Of a DNA stretch of 64,000 nucleotides, positions 1 through 8,729 are shown piece by piece. The position numbers and the translations under genes were made by a program. The DNA lies in NCBI RefSeq assembly GCF_004005565.1, contig NZ_SADD01000002.1, forward strand, positions 310,001 through 374,000, in the 5' to 3' direction. The first letter of the stretch is position 1, and each line of letters opens with the position of its first letter. The notes beneath the pieces are model-generated. The model saw only the letters and a program-made list of their open reading frames with translations. It was not told the origin of the DNA and did no database searches. Origin of the DNA: Lujinxingia sediminis (GTDB taxonomy: Bacteria; Myxococcota_A; Bradymonadia; Bradymonadales; Bradymonadaceae).

Positions 1-42
1 GATAACTCACGCTCTTCGAGCGCAGGTGTCCCCAGCCCAAGG

Positions 43-237
43 ATGAAGACCATGCTGCCGGATTACATCATCTACGATCAGCTCAAAAAAGAACGGGCGC
101 GCCAGCAGGAACAGGCTGACCAGCGCCCCCAGCTGGAGATCCCCCGGCCGCTTCCCTACTGGCCGGAGCAGGAGCGCGAGAGCCCCAAACCCTCTGAAGA
201 TCGCGCCGAGCGCGGCGTCGAGATCTTTCAGATGTGA
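43..237 (+). CDS. small conserved hypothetical protein
   Basis: This encodes 64 residues, rich in charged residues, Pro and Gln, with no signal peptide or membrane segment, so it is probably cytoplasmic. The N-terminal part (PDYIIYDQLKKER) looks like an amphipathic helix. It is followed by a Pro-rich stretch (LEIPRPLPYWPE) that resembles a docking peptide. The start is uncertain: an AAGGA about 9 bases before the second ATG at 52 favours that one, while ATG 43 overlaps the possible ribosome site. A strong terminator lies about 70 bases after the stop. Codon use resembles the neighbours. I do not recognise a named family. A short adaptor or regulatory protein is possible but unproven. Confidence 0.6.
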   Translation: MKTMLPDYIIYDQLKKERARQQEQADQRPQLEIPRPLPYWPEQERESPKPSEDRAERGVEIFQM

Positions 238-304
238 GGAGCGTCCCTGCCGGGACGCCTCCCCCCTCGAAGCTTCTTCGAACACGAGATCTTCAAAGCG
301 CGTC

Positions 305-339
305 AAAACGCCCGGGAGCCAACGCTCCCGGGCGTTTTT
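305..339 (+). terminator. intrinsic terminator
   Basis: A perfect 11-bp stem (CGCCCGGGAGC with its complement) and a CAAC loop are followed by TTTTT and preceded by AAAA. It can therefore stop transcription from the small gene on the left and, less strongly, from the opposite direction. Confidence 0.9.
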
Positions 340-386
340 GCTCCAGGTGTACGCGCCACGACACGACGCAAAATCACGTCTTGACG

Positions 387-660
387 TGACCCTGGGTCAC
401 CCCACATACCCCGCGACACCTGACCCTGGGTCACCCCACATACCCCGCGACACCTGACCCTGGGTCACCCCACATACCCCGCGACACCTGACCCTGGGTC
501 ACCCCACATACCCCTCAGCATGCGACCCTGGGCCACCCTTCTCCCGCATCGAATCTCATTGTTCCTCAACCCTGGGTCACCTCATATACCCCGTGAAACG
601 CGACCCTGGGTCACCCCACATACCCCGATGGCCACGCCCCACGGTCACCCCATATACCCC
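387..660. repeat. 34-bp phased palindromic-core array 1
   Basis: Cores of the GACCCTGGGTC type start at 388, 422, 456, 490, 524, 568, 602 and 636, giving spacings of 34, 34, 34, 34, 44, 34 and 34 bp. The first four units are nearly identical over the full 34 bp; the spacer reads ACCCCACATACCCCGCGACA. Later units keep the core but have diverged spacers. The array fills the gap between the small gene's terminator and the 3' end of the di-heme oxidoreductase gene. No gene is seen here. Confidence 0.9.
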
Positions 661-680
661 TCGGCAACGCGACGCTCGCT

Positions 681-2045
681 TCAGAGCGAGCGCAAAAACG
701 CCAGCAGGTCGTCGCGCTCGGCTTTTGAGAGATGCCGAAACCCCTCGCGTGACGCTTCGGCCTCACCGCCGTGCCACAGGATCGCCTCGGCGATGGTGCG
801 TGCGCGCCCGTCATGCAGGTAGCCCGAGCCGGGCAAAACCGTCTGCGCAAGCCCCAGCCCCCACAGAGGAGCTGTGCGCCACTCCTGCCCCGTGGCCTCA
901 AAGTCCGGGCGGCCATCAGCCAGCTCCTCGCCCATATCGTGCAAAAGCAGGTCGGTGTAGGGCGCAAAACGCTGGTAGGCCAGCGAAGGATGATCGGCAG
1001 GGCCGCTCTCAAGCTCCGAGACATGGCAACCCGTGCAGTTCAACTCCTCAAAGAGCACCTCGCCACGGGCAATCGCCTCCCGCCGCTCGGGCTCAGCCGG
1101 CACAAAACGCTCCGGGATCGCCAGCGACTGCGTATAAAAGACCGTCGCCTCAAAAAACGCCGCGTCGATCTCAGCGTGCACACCATCACCGTAGGGCGTG
1201 AGCACGCCCATATCGTTCACAAAGGCATCGGCCGTCTGCTGGGTGAGGTTGGGTTCATTGGCCTTAAGACCAAAGCGCCCCAGCACAGCCCGCTGCGCGC
1301 GCACATCCCAGACGCGGTTGGGCCGCCCGCTGATGCCATCGCCGTCGGCATCGTCCGGGTCAGCCAGAGCCAGCAGGGTTGCCTCGGGCACCGCCTCCAG
1401 CAGTCCCAACCCCACGATCGGCGGCGACTGACGAAGCGATCGTTGCACCTCATCGGGAAGCTCCGTGCCATCGGCCAGAGTGATCGTCATCGTCGGGCGG
1501 CGCAGCTCATACGCAGTGCCATCGGCATAGCTCCCCGGCACACTCTCCCACTGAAGATCGATCGAAGCCTCCGGCTCCGCGCCACCGATGGCGTGATCCT
1601 GAAGCTGCACACCGAGCTCCCCCACCGGCACCGCCCCGCCGGGCACCAGGGGCTCCCCCTCGGCAAGACTCACCCGCACCAGCATCGAGGAGCGAAGCGA
1701 GGGGTGACCCACCACCGGCATCCCTCGCCCGTTTCGGATATGGCAGGCCGCGCAGGCATTGTTATTAAACCCCGGCCCCAGCCCGGCGTTCTTCGGTGAT
1801 CCCGGGCTGACAAACTGCGACTCAAAGGCCAGATCGCCCTCCAGATGCAGCTCCAACTCTTCGGTGTTGAGGTTGGGGGCCGGCTTGGTGAACGCATGCG
1901 AGGTGCGATCGATGATCGTCAACTCACCGCCTGAAGCCAACCTCGACGCCGGCCCCTCATCCTGACCACAACCTGCGCCCAGCGCGAGTGAGGCCGCCGC
2001 ATACACAACTGCCCGGAGATCCGTTCTCGAAGGTGTTGGAATCAT
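681..2045 (-). CDS. di-heme oxidoreductase (DHOR/DUF1111) lipoprotein
   Basis: This is a 454-residue DUF1111 'thiol oxidoreductase' type di-heme cytochrome c protein. It has two CxxCH heme sites, CAACH near residue 97 and CTGCH near residue 340. An N-terminal hydrophobic segment ends in GAGC, so it is probably a lipoprotein on the periplasmic side. C-terminal motifs such as TDLLLHDMG, WRTAPLWGLG and HDGRA are shared with the second DHOR at 7168-8664. A GAGGAAGAG ribosome site precedes the ATG. It is the last of three co-directional genes (porin, imelysin, DHOR). DUF1111 and imelysin genes are often clustered in proteobacterial iron loci. The exact electron-transfer substrate is unknown. Confidence 0.9.
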   Translation of the reverse strand: MIPTPSRTDLRAVVYAAASLALGAGCGQDEGPASRLASGGELTIIDRTSHAFTKPAPNLNTEELELHLEGDLAFESQFVSPGSPKNAGLGPGFNNNACAACHIRNGRGMPVVGHPSLRSSMLVRVSLAEGEPLVPGGAVPVGELGVQLQDHAIGGAEPEASIDLQWESVPGSYADGTAYELRRPTMTITLADGTELPDEVQRSLRQSPPIVGLGLLEAVPEATLLALADPDDADGDGISGRPNRVWDVRAQRAVLGRFGLKANEPNLTQQTADAFVNDMGVLTPYGDGVHAEIDAAFFEATVFYTQSLAIPERFVPAEPERREAIARGEVLFEELNCTGCHVSELESGPADHPSLAYQRFAPYTDLLLHDMGEELADGRPDFEATGQEWRTAPLWGLGLAQTVLPGSGYLHDGRARTIAEAILWHGGEAEASREGFRHLSKAERDDLLAFLRSL

Positions 2046-2100
2046 CTCTTCCTCAACGCCACAGACATCGTGTTAATCTCAGACCCGCAAAGCTCGGCCC

Positions 2101-2132
2101 CCGCACCACCCTCCCCGTTGAGGGCGGTGCGG
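2101..2132 (-). other. intercistronic hairpin
   Basis: A stem of 7 bp (CCGCACC/GGTGCGG) is continued by 5 bp (CCCTC/GAGGG) after one mismatch. It lies between the imelysin stop and the DHOR start on the minus strand. There is no T-run, so it is more likely an attenuator or mRNA-stability element than a full terminator. Confidence 0.5.
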
Positions 2133-2151
2133 AGCCCGAAAGCAAACATCC

Positions 2152-3249
2152 TTACTGGCCGAGGACCAGCGGCTTAACTTCGCCATCCAGGGTGTTCATC
2201 AGCTGCAAGATCGCCGCCTGAGCCGCCTCAATGTGGGTGGCCTGCGCCTCATCGGTGATGGAGTCACGGAAGGGCTCGGCGATCTGATCCAGCGCGTCGA
2301 TCGTGGCCTGAATCTCGACCTTGACCTTGTCGTCAAGCTCAGAGTCTTTGGCCGACACGAACACCGTCAGGCCGCTGCCGCTGGTGCTGGCCGCTTCGAC
2401 TCGCCCCAGGTAGGCGTTCTGCACGCTGCGCATGTTGTCTTTGAAGTCCGACAGTGAGTTGAAGGCAAACTGGCTCTCCACCAGCAGGGTGTCCTGCTCG
2501 GTGTAGGGATCGCCGATCTTGCCGTTGGCAACTTCATCGAGGATGCCCACAAGCCCTTCGACGATCTCCTGAGCGGCCGCGGCGCGCGAGGGGTAGACGG
2601 CGTTATCGGCGTCACCCGCGCTCACGAAGATATCGCGGTAGGCCGGCTGCCCGTCGACGCCTTCGGTCCAGGCGTCGGCCAGGTATTCGGTGTTGGCCTG
2701 CAGCTCGTTGGCGCTGGCGACCAGGTAGTCAAACTCGCGCTCGGTGAAGTCGGCTGCGCTCTTGGTGCTACTCTGCCCGAAGAGCAGGTACTCCACCGCG
2801 TGAAAACCCTTCTTATTCACATCAAGCGAAGCCACGTAGGTCTCGGTGAGCTCATCGTCGCTCGCGAGCACGCCGTCGAGCTCGGCTTTCTCCACCGGCC
2901 AGCTGTCGAGCGCCGGATCGATACCGGCAGCATCCACCGGACCGAACAAAAAGCCTTCGCTCTGCTCCCAGGGCTCGCGGGTGGCCTTCCAGGCATCCTG
3001 CGCCGCTTCCAGGGTGATGTCGGTCGGGGCGAGCACAAAGGCATCGACGGCGACGACGAGCGCGGAGGCGCGGGTGTTGAGAAGTTCGTAGGTGGGAACG
3101 ATCACCTGGTCGGCGGTGTCGATGAGGATCTGCTCGTTGTCGAAGGCTTCGCCCTCCACAACCGTATCGCCACCATCGTCGCCGCAGCCCATCATCAGGC
3201 CGGCACCCAGGGTCATCATCGCGATGGAAGACTTCTTGAATAACATCAT
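2152..3249 (-). CDS. imelysin (peptidase M75) family lipoprotein
   Basis: This is an imelysin/EfeO-like protein of 365 residues if it starts at the first of two adjacent ATGs. That start has an AGGAG seven bases upstream; the longer open frame to 3297 has no ribosome site and would bury the signal. The N-terminus is a lipoprotein signal ending in LMMGC. The family signature GxHAxE is present as GFHAVE. Imelysin proteins are alpha-helical periplasmic or outer-membrane proteins of iron-uptake loci. The GxHxxE motif is thought to bind metal, and protease activity is doubtful. It sits between a porin and a di-heme protein downstream of a Fur-like box, which supports an iron role. Confidence 0.92.
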   Translation of the reverse strand: MMLFKKSSIAMMTLGAGLMMGCGDDGGDTVVEGEAFDNEQILIDTADQVIVPTYELLNTRASALVVAVDAFVLAPTDITLEAAQDAWKATREPWEQSEGFLFGPVDAAGIDPALDSWPVEKAELDGVLASDDELTETYVASLDVNKKGFHAVEYLLFGQSSTKSAADFTEREFDYLVASANELQANTEYLADAWTEGVDGQPAYRDIFVSAGDADNAVYPSRAAAAQEIVEGLVGILDEVANGKIGDPYTEQDTLLVESQFAFNSLSDFKDNMRSVQNAYLGRVEAASTSGSGLTVFVSAKDSELDDKVKVEIQATIDALDQIAEPFRDSITDEAQATHIEAAQAAILQLMNTLDGEVKPLVLGQ

Positions 3250-3309
3250 GGTCGTACTCCTGTTCGTTTTCTCGGGCTGATCCGGGCCCCTTCGCACATC
3301 GAAGGGAGG

Positions 3310-4722
3310 TCAGAAGACAAATCCCGCCATCAGCTCCAGCGTGTTCTCCTTATGGAGATCCGTGTTTCCAAAGGTGCGATGGCTCAGGTCGAGCTTGAGC
3401 ACCATCGCGTTGAGCAGGGTGTAGGACACCCCACCGGTCCACAGCGTGCGCTCAAATCGCGGGTTAGCCGCAATCTCGGGCGCGGTGCGAAACATCGTGT
3501 TGTAATGATCAAGGCGTACAAAGGGCTCCAGGCGATGCGCGCTGGAGAGCCCCAGCCAGGGCGCCACGTTGAGGCCCACCTCTCCCCAGGTCGCGAGCGC
3601 CTGATCGGCGACCTCGCTGCGCAGGGTGCCCAGGTTGTTGGAGAGGCGCTTATTCAAGCGCGAGATCTCGGTGGCGTTCTCCAGCTGCCCCCACATCACC
3701 ATCCCCTGCGCGCGCACCGGCCCCAGGTGGAGGTTGAGGTGGGCGTCGACGATCAGAAGCGGCGCTTTGACGTAGCCACAGGGCGCAACCTGACGCTCGC
3801 GCCCCTCGCTGCCATCGGCGCAGGCCGCCGCAAAGTCGGGCTTGGGGCGGTTGCGGGTGGTGTTGCCGTAGTAGACCGAGCCGCCCAGCTCCACCCCTTC
3901 GATGATCGTCCAGTCGGCCCGAAAGACGCCGGCAAGATCACTGGCGCGAATCAACTCAAAGCGCCCCTGATGCCCCGAGGCCACCCAGCGTTGGGAGCTA
4001 AAGCCTGTGGAATCGAGCCCGTTGACCGCCTGGGCGGTCAGCGCCACCGGCCCCATATCAAGCTCAGCCGAGAGCCCCATCTCATCCCAGACCGCCGGCA
4101 ACACCGTGGTCTCGGCCTCCGAGCGCCGCCCGGCCAGATAGTCTGTGGGGCGGTAGTTGCTGGAGAGCTGCCCCACAGCCACATAGAAGCGCCCCAGCTT
4201 CAGCTTGAGCCGCTCCTTGAAGAAGGTCTTGCTCACGTAGAGCTCTTCAACGAGCACCTCCCCGCCCTTCTCCACCTCGTGCTCGTACTCGCCGAACTCC
4301 TCCCACTCCAGCTCCAGCGCGCTGCCGGTGCCCCCGTGCTCAAACTCGATCTCCGCCTCCAGCCCAAAGCCGTAGGGCATCTCGCCATCGATCTTGGTCA
4401 CAAAACGCGACTGCTCGAAGACCGCGCGCAGATCCTCGCGCGAGCCCCCCGGGCGAGTGGGATCGGGCCCAAAATCATGGCCGGCGAAACGCAGCTCGCC
4501 ATAGCCTGAGAGCTCAAAACGAAAGGGTGAGCCTTCGCTCAGGCGAAAGACCGGCTCCACGCTCTCCAGGGAGTCGGCCGACGCCTCAAGGGCCGGCTCC
4601 TCGTCTGGCGAGGCCTCCTGCGCCTGTGCGCTCGCTGCGCTCATCACGAGCGCGGCGAAGGCTCCCATCACCACGATTTTACCCTGCGGGCCCACCTGTC
4701 TCGGCGTCATTTGAATTGGCAT
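3310..4722 (-). CDS. outer-membrane porin-like protein
   Basis: This is a 470-residue exported protein with a signal peptide ending near AQAQEA and alternating polar/hydrophobic strands throughout. It ends in a C-terminal Phe (ELMAGFVF), as expected for an outer-membrane beta-barrel. The layout (FELSGYGELRFAG early, KLGRFYVAVGQLS in the middle) resembles OprO/phosphate-selective-type porins, but the substrate cannot be read from the sequence. A GCAGGA ribosome site precedes the ATG. It is the first gene of the minus-strand operon, with a perfect Fur-like inverted repeat 34 bases upstream, so it is probably induced by iron limitation and passes an iron compound to the imelysin/DHOR partners. 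Confidence 0.8.
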   Translation of the reverse strand: MPIQMTPRQVGPQGKIVVMGAFAALVMSAASAQAQEASPDEEPALEASADSLESVEPVFRLSEGSPFRFELSGYGELRFAGHDFGPDPTRPGGSREDLRAVFEQSRFVTKIDGEMPYGFGLEAEIEFEHGGTGSALELEWEEFGEYEHEVEKGGEVLVEELYVSKTFFKERLKLKLGRFYVAVGQLSSNYRPTDYLAGRRSEAETTVLPAVWDEMGLSAELDMGPVALTAQAVNGLDSTGFSSQRWVASGHQGRFELIRASDLAGVFRADWTIIEGVELGGSVYYGNTTRNRPKPDFAAACADGSEGRERQVAPCGYVKAPLLIVDAHLNLHLGPVRAQGMVMWGQLENATEISRLNKRLSNNLGTLRSEVADQALATWGEVGLNVAPWLGLSSAHRLEPFVRLDHYNTMFRTAPEIAANPRFERTLWTGGVSYTLLNAMVLKLDLSHRTFGNTDLHKENTLELMAGFVF

Positions 4723-4755
4723 CGCGTGTCCTGCACCTGAGCGTGTTCACCAAAA

Positions 4756-4780
4756 GAAATTGAAAAGCGTTTTCAATTTC
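4756..4780 (-). promoter_or_regulatory. Fur-like operator of the porin operon
   Basis: A perfect 11-bp inverted repeat, GAAATTGAAAA and its complement, is separated by GCG in a locally A/T-rich stretch just upstream of the porin start. The TTGAAAA...TTTTCAA core resembles Fur boxes. Binding is inferred from this and from the imelysin context. Confidence 0.75.
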
Positions 4781-4932
4781 AACGCCGAAGTAAGGCAGAT
4801 CACGAGCGCCGTCAACCCCCCGTTTTGTTCAACCCCGCTGCAACCCTCCAAAAAAACACCATAAAACCATTAAAAATCGCCAACTTACGGATCCAGGAAT
4901 TCCCAAAACCTCGCTCTCGTGCAGCGAAAACA

Positions 4933-4957
4933 TTGAAATTGAAACTGATTTTCATTT
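4933..4957 (+). promoter_or_regulatory. second Fur-like box, facing the RCC1/DHOR operon
   Basis: The sequence contains GAAATTGAAAC followed by TGATTTTCATTTAC, an imperfect version of the same inverted repeat. It fits the tandem-hexamer form of Fur boxes. It lies about 120 bases before the plus-strand lipoprotein start, so the divergent operons may share control. The rest of the 4723-5077 gap is A/T-rich promoter DNA without a gene. Confidence 0.6.
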
Positions 4958-5077
4958 ACAAAACAAAGAGCAGCACGTTAGGAGGCCCCTCGATCTTCCG
5001 GGGTGTGCCACCACAGCGCCCCCTTGTCTGCTCGCCACCGGCGTCGCCAACGACGCCGCATATCGATGGAGTTTTTG

Positions 5078-7168
5078 ATGTCGACGTATCTCTCAAAATC
5101 CCTGCCCCTCTGCGGCGCGCTCATCATACTACTGGGCGCCTGCACCTCCGATGAGACCCCCGATCCGGTTGATGCCCCCCTGCCCACGCAGGCACCGGGC
5201 GTGGCCATCGCGTCACCCGACAACGGTGCGGAGCTCAACGACGCGACCGTCGACGTGACGCTCGCGTTGAGCGGAGACGTGGCCGCGCTGCGCTACGCGC
5301 TCAATGACACCACGCCGGCGGAGATCCTCCTCGACAGGGTCGTCGCCGACTACACCTTCGAGCTCAACGCGAAGCCCGGAAGCAACGTGCTCTGGGCCGA
5401 GGCGATCGCCTCCGACGGTCGCACCGCTCGCGATGAGATCGCCTTCTGGCTGAGCGAAGACCTCGCCCCGGAGATCGTCTTTGAGACCTCCGCCACCGCC
5501 CCGATCCTGGAAGACGAGGTTTTGCTGATCGCCACGATCACAAGCCCCGGCGGCGAGCTCGACGCGGTGGAGCTTCGCGTCAACGAAAACGACGTTGCCT
5601 TCAGCGAAGACGCCCTCACCCTGCTCGACGAAAACGCCTACACCTACAGCTTCGAGACGACGCTGACCCTGGGTGATGGCGAAAACCTCATTGAACTCAG
5701 CGCGCACCATGGCGAGGCCAGCGTCACCGAGACGCTCCTTCTGACGCGTGGTCAGGACACCGAGGCTCCGACCCTGGCCGGGATCAATCTGCCGGACGGT
5801 GCCAGCGTGGAGAGCCGCCAGCCCTGGTTGAGCGGACGCGTCACCGACAACGTTGAGGTGGCCGAGCTTCGCCTGCTCAAAGAGGGCGCCGATGCGGCGA
5901 TCCTCACGGTGAACGAGGACGGCACCTTCGGCGCTCCGATCGATCTTCTCCCCGGCTCCAACGCCTTCACCCTGGAGGCCGAAGACGTTTTTGGTAACAC
6001 CACCTCGCTTGAGCGTTCGCTCTACTTCGGGGCGCGCACCTCCGCCGGCGGCTCGCACACCGGGGTGATCCTCAACGGGCAGATCTTTGCCTGGGGCCGC
6101 AACAACAAGGGCCAGGCAGGTGTGGGCTACACCTCCCGCCTCGGCGACAGCGACCCGGCCCACCCCGATGCCCCGATGCCCGTGAGCCTGGGTGAAGGCG
6201 AAGAGGCCGTCGCGCTGGCCTTCGGCCAGAACAGCTCCCTTGCGCTCAGCGCCTCGGGCCAGGTCTACGCCTGGGGCGACAACGGAGACGGCCAGCTCTG
6301 CGTGGGCACCCCCGGCAGCGCCGAGCTCGACGAAGAGGACCGCCTTGAACCCACGCTCGTCACTCTTAATGAGCCAGCCATCGCCATCTTCCGTGGCAAC
6401 AGCCACTCGCTGATCCTGGGCGCCTCGGGCCAGGTCTACGCCTGCGGTGATAACGGAAGCGGCCAGCTTGGCGACGGCACCACCGAGAGCCGCGACCTCC
6501 CCACTCCGGTTGAAGGTCTGGAGGATGTCATCGCCATCCGCGCCGGATCGGCCTCCTCCTACGCCCTGACCGCCTCAGGCCAGGTCTACGCCTGGGGTCG
6601 CAACAGCTACGGCAACCTCGCCAGCGGCACCGACGACAGCGATGCCCACCCCACCCCCGCGCTCATCGAAGGGCTCGAAGAGGTTGTGGATCTTGCCAAC
6701 GGCCGCGATCACGTCGTCGCGCTGACGCGCACCGGCGAGCTCTTTGGCTGGGGCCTCAACGCCTCGAATCAGCTCGGCGAACACCCCGACTGGGACGATG
6801 GCGAAGTTCATCAGGTTGAACCGCTCACCACCATCAACGCCTCGCTCAACCTTGCGCGCGTGGGCGCCGGCGGAAACCAGAGCTTTGTCATCACCGCCGA
6901 GGGCCTGGCCTACGGCTGGGGTCAGAACGGCTTTGGCAACCTGGGCACCCCCACCGAAGACGATCTTAACCATGCTCAAGACCCTGTCTTCGGCCTTGTG
7001 GGGCTCGACGATCTGGGCGTGGGCGCGCTGCACTCGGTGGCGCTTCGCAACGACGGCCGCATCTTCACCTGGGGCTGGAGCTTCCAGGGATCGCTGGGTG
7101 CTGGCGAGAGCGCGATCAACGCCTGGAGCTACCGGGTGCCGGTGCTTGTGGACGTGGAGGCACCCTGA
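5078..7168 (+). CDS. lipoprotein with Ig-like repeats and RCC1 propeller
   Basis: The start at 5078 is chosen because GGAG lies six bases upstream and it places a lipoprotein signal (ALIILLGAC) at the very N-terminus; the longer frame to 5003 begins with an Arg-rich non-signal stretch. The product has 696 residues. Residues about 30-320 form three or so bacterial Ig-like beta domains (SPDNGAELNDATVDVT..., LPDGASVESRQPWLSG...). The rest is an RCC1-type beta-propeller with repeated QVYAWGxNxxGQLG units. It is predicted to be surface or periplasmic. Its stop overlaps the start of a di-heme oxidoreductase (TGATG), so the two are translationally coupled. A ligand-binding role in iron capture is inferred only from context. 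Confidence 0.85.
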   Translation: MSTYLSKSLPLCGALIILLGACTSDETPDPVDAPLPTQAPGVAIASPDNGAELNDATVDVTLALSGDVAALRYALNDTTPAEILLDRVVADYTFELNAKPGSNVLWAEAIASDGRTARDEIAFWLSEDLAPEIVFETSATAPILEDEVLLIATITSPGGELDAVELRVNENDVAFSEDALTLLDENAYTYSFETTLTLGDGENLIELSAHHGEASVTETLLLTRGQDTEAPTLAGINLPDGASVESRQPWLSGRVTDNVEVAELRLLKEGADAAILTVNEDGTFGAPIDLLPGSNAFTLEAEDVFGNTTSLERSLYFGARTSAGGSHTGVILNGQIFAWGRNNKGQAGVGYTSRLGDSDPAHPDAPMPVSLGEGEEAVALAFGQNSSLALSASGQVYAWGDNGDGQLCVGTPGSAELDEEDRLEPTLVTLNEPAIAIFRGNSHSLILGASGQVYACGDNGSGQLGDGTTESRDLPTPVEGLEDVIAIRAGSASSYALTASGQVYAWGRNSYGNLASGTDDSDAHPTPALIEGLEEVVDLANGRDHVVALTRTGELFGWGLNASNQLGEHPDWDDGEVHQVEPLTTINASLNLARVGAGGNQSFVITAEGLAYGWGQNGFGNLGTPTEDDLNHAQDPVFGLVGLDDLGVGALHSVALRNDGRIFTWGWSFQGSLGAGESAINAWSYRVPVLVDVEAP

Positions 7169-8664
7169 TGCGTGTTTCGTTTTTTGTTTCCGCGCTGCTG
7201 CTGGCCGGGGGGGCCAGCGCGGCGTGTTCTTCGCCCGAGGTTGATCACCTTCCCCATGATGTAGATGTGGATGCGGAAGACTCCGGCGACGATGTTGATG
7301 CCGCCGCGGACCCGGGGTGGGGCGATGCCAGCGATGCCGACGTGAACACGACCGATGCCGATCGCCCCCTGGAGGAGGCAGACTGGATCGTCGCGCTTTT
7401 TGACGAGGGCGCCCCCCTCGGCGGGCCCCTCACCAGCGCTCCGGGTGAGAACTTCGCCTTTCTGGAGATCGCCGACGCCATCCCCGTCGAGTTGACTCAA
7501 AACTTCTCGGTGGGGCGAGAGTTGTTTATGGCGGATTGGGACCCGGCACCGGGGCCGAGGGCGGTGCTCGACGGGCTGGGTCCGCATTTTCATGAGACCG
7601 CGTGTGTCGGCTGCCACCCCACCTCGGCCGGCCGCCCGCCCACCCTGCTCGATGACGGCGACGTCGCGCCGGGGCTTTTGATCCGACTGCGCCGCCCCGA
7701 CGATGGCCACTGGGTCGGCGATCCGCATTATGGCGAGCAGTTTCAGCCCCGCGCCCTCGCCGGCGTCGCCCCGGAAGGAGCTGTTCACTGGCAGCCTCAT
7801 CCCGACGATCGGGGACTCATCTCGCCAGAAATCGTGCTCACGACCTCCGAGGATGCCCCCACGCTGCACTCCGAGACCCGCGCCTCCGCGCGAAACTCCC
7901 CGCAGATTGTGGGCATGGGGCTTCTGGAGGCCATCGCCGACGACGATCTTCGCGCGCTGGCCAACGCGCAGTCCGAAGGCGGTCGGGTGAGCGGTCGCGT
8001 GCACGTTCGCCCCGATGGTCGGGTGGGCCGCTTTGGCTGGAAATCCCTGCACACCACCGTGCTCGCCCAGAGCGCCGCAGCGTTTGCCGAAGACATCGGC
8101 ATCACCTCAGCGCTGCACCCCGATCAGAGCTGCACCCCCACCCAGCTCGATTGCCTTGATGCCCCCTCCGGCGGCTCGCCCGAGCTCGCCGACTCCGGCC
8201 TGGAAGCCGTCGCCGAATTTCAGCGCTACATAGGCGTGCCCGCCTTTCGCGCCACCACCGACGACGCGCAGGCCCGAGAAGGTGCCCGCCACTTTGACGC
8301 CATCGGCTGCGCCGACTGCCACACCCCGCGCCAGCACACCTCCCCGGACGCCGCCGAGCTTCTGGCCAATCAGACCTTCTTCCCCTTCACCGATCTTCTC
8401 CTCCACGACATGGGGCCGGAGCTCGCCGATGCGGTAGGCGAAGGCGATGCAACGCCCTCGGAGTGGCGCACCCCACCTCTGTGGGGGCTGGGCCTTGTCC
8501 TGCAACGCTCCGACGACGCGCGCCTTCTGCACGATGGTCGCGCCTCCACCTTTCATGAGGCCATCCTCTGGCACGGCGGCGAAGCCCTCGACGCTCGCCG
8601 GAGCTACGAGGCGCTCTCACCAGCCGAGCAAGAAGCGTTGGTTCACTTTCTGGGGCGGCTTTAA
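7168..8664 (+). CDS. second di-heme oxidoreductase (DHOR/DUF1111)
   Basis: This is a 498-residue paralogue of the protein at 681-2045. It has heme motifs CVGCH near residue 149 and CADCH near residue 386, and the same FTDLLLHDMGPEL, SEWRTPPLWGLG and HDGRAS landmarks. The N-terminus is a signal peptide followed by a cysteine (SAACSS), possibly a lipoprotein. It is then followed by an Asp/Ala-rich tether (residues about 28-62) typical of surface lipoproteins in this window. It overlaps the RCC1 gene by one base, so it is co-translated. Having a DHOR in each arm of one divergent locus suggests paired electron-transfer modules for a metal or heme complex. The function is inferred. Confidence 0.88.
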   Translation: MRVSFFVSALLLAGGASAACSSPEVDHLPHDVDVDAEDSGDDVDAAADPGWGDASDADVNTTDADRPLEEADWIVALFDEGAPLGGPLTSAPGENFAFLEIADAIPVELTQNFSVGRELFMADWDPAPGPRAVLDGLGPHFHETACVGCHPTSAGRPPTLLDDGDVAPGLLIRLRRPDDGHWVGDPHYGEQFQPRALAGVAPEGAVHWQPHPDDRGLISPEIVLTTSEDAPTLHSETRASARNSPQIVGMGLLEAIADDDLRALANAQSEGGRVSGRVHVRPDGRVGRFGWKSLHTTVLAQSAAAFAEDIGITSALHPDQSCTPTQLDCLDAPSGGSPELADSGLEAVAEFQRYIGVPAFRATTDDAQAREGARHFDAIGCADCHTPRQHTSPDAAELLANQTFFPFTDLLLHDMGPELADAVGEGDATPSEWRTPPLWGLGLVLQRSDDARLLHDGRASTFHEAILWHGGEALDARRSYEALSPAEQEALVHFLGRL

Positions 8665-8667
8665 ATG

Positions 8668-8715
8668 GTGACCCACGGTCACCCTTCTGCCTGGCGGCAG
8701 GTGACCGTGGGTCAC
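8668..8715. terminator. inverted pair of repeat cores acting as a hairpin
   Basis: Two repeat cores in opposite orientation (GTGACCCACGGTCAC and its perfect 15-bp complement) flank an 18-base loop, starting four bases after the DHOR stop. There is no U-tract, so this is a possible 3'-end or mRNA-protecting hairpin rather than a classical terminator. Confidence 0.55.
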
Positions 8716-8729
8716 AGATCCCACCGACC

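Noticed and set aside
387-520. CRISPR array (regular 34-bp repeats)
   Set aside because: The spacers are as identical as the repeats and the conserved core is only about 12 bp; no cas gene is present in the window.
593-1799. Long plus-strand open frames over the first DHOR gene
   Set aside because: They are antisense shadows of the high-GC gene; composition is Arg/His/Pro-rich and no start signal is seen.
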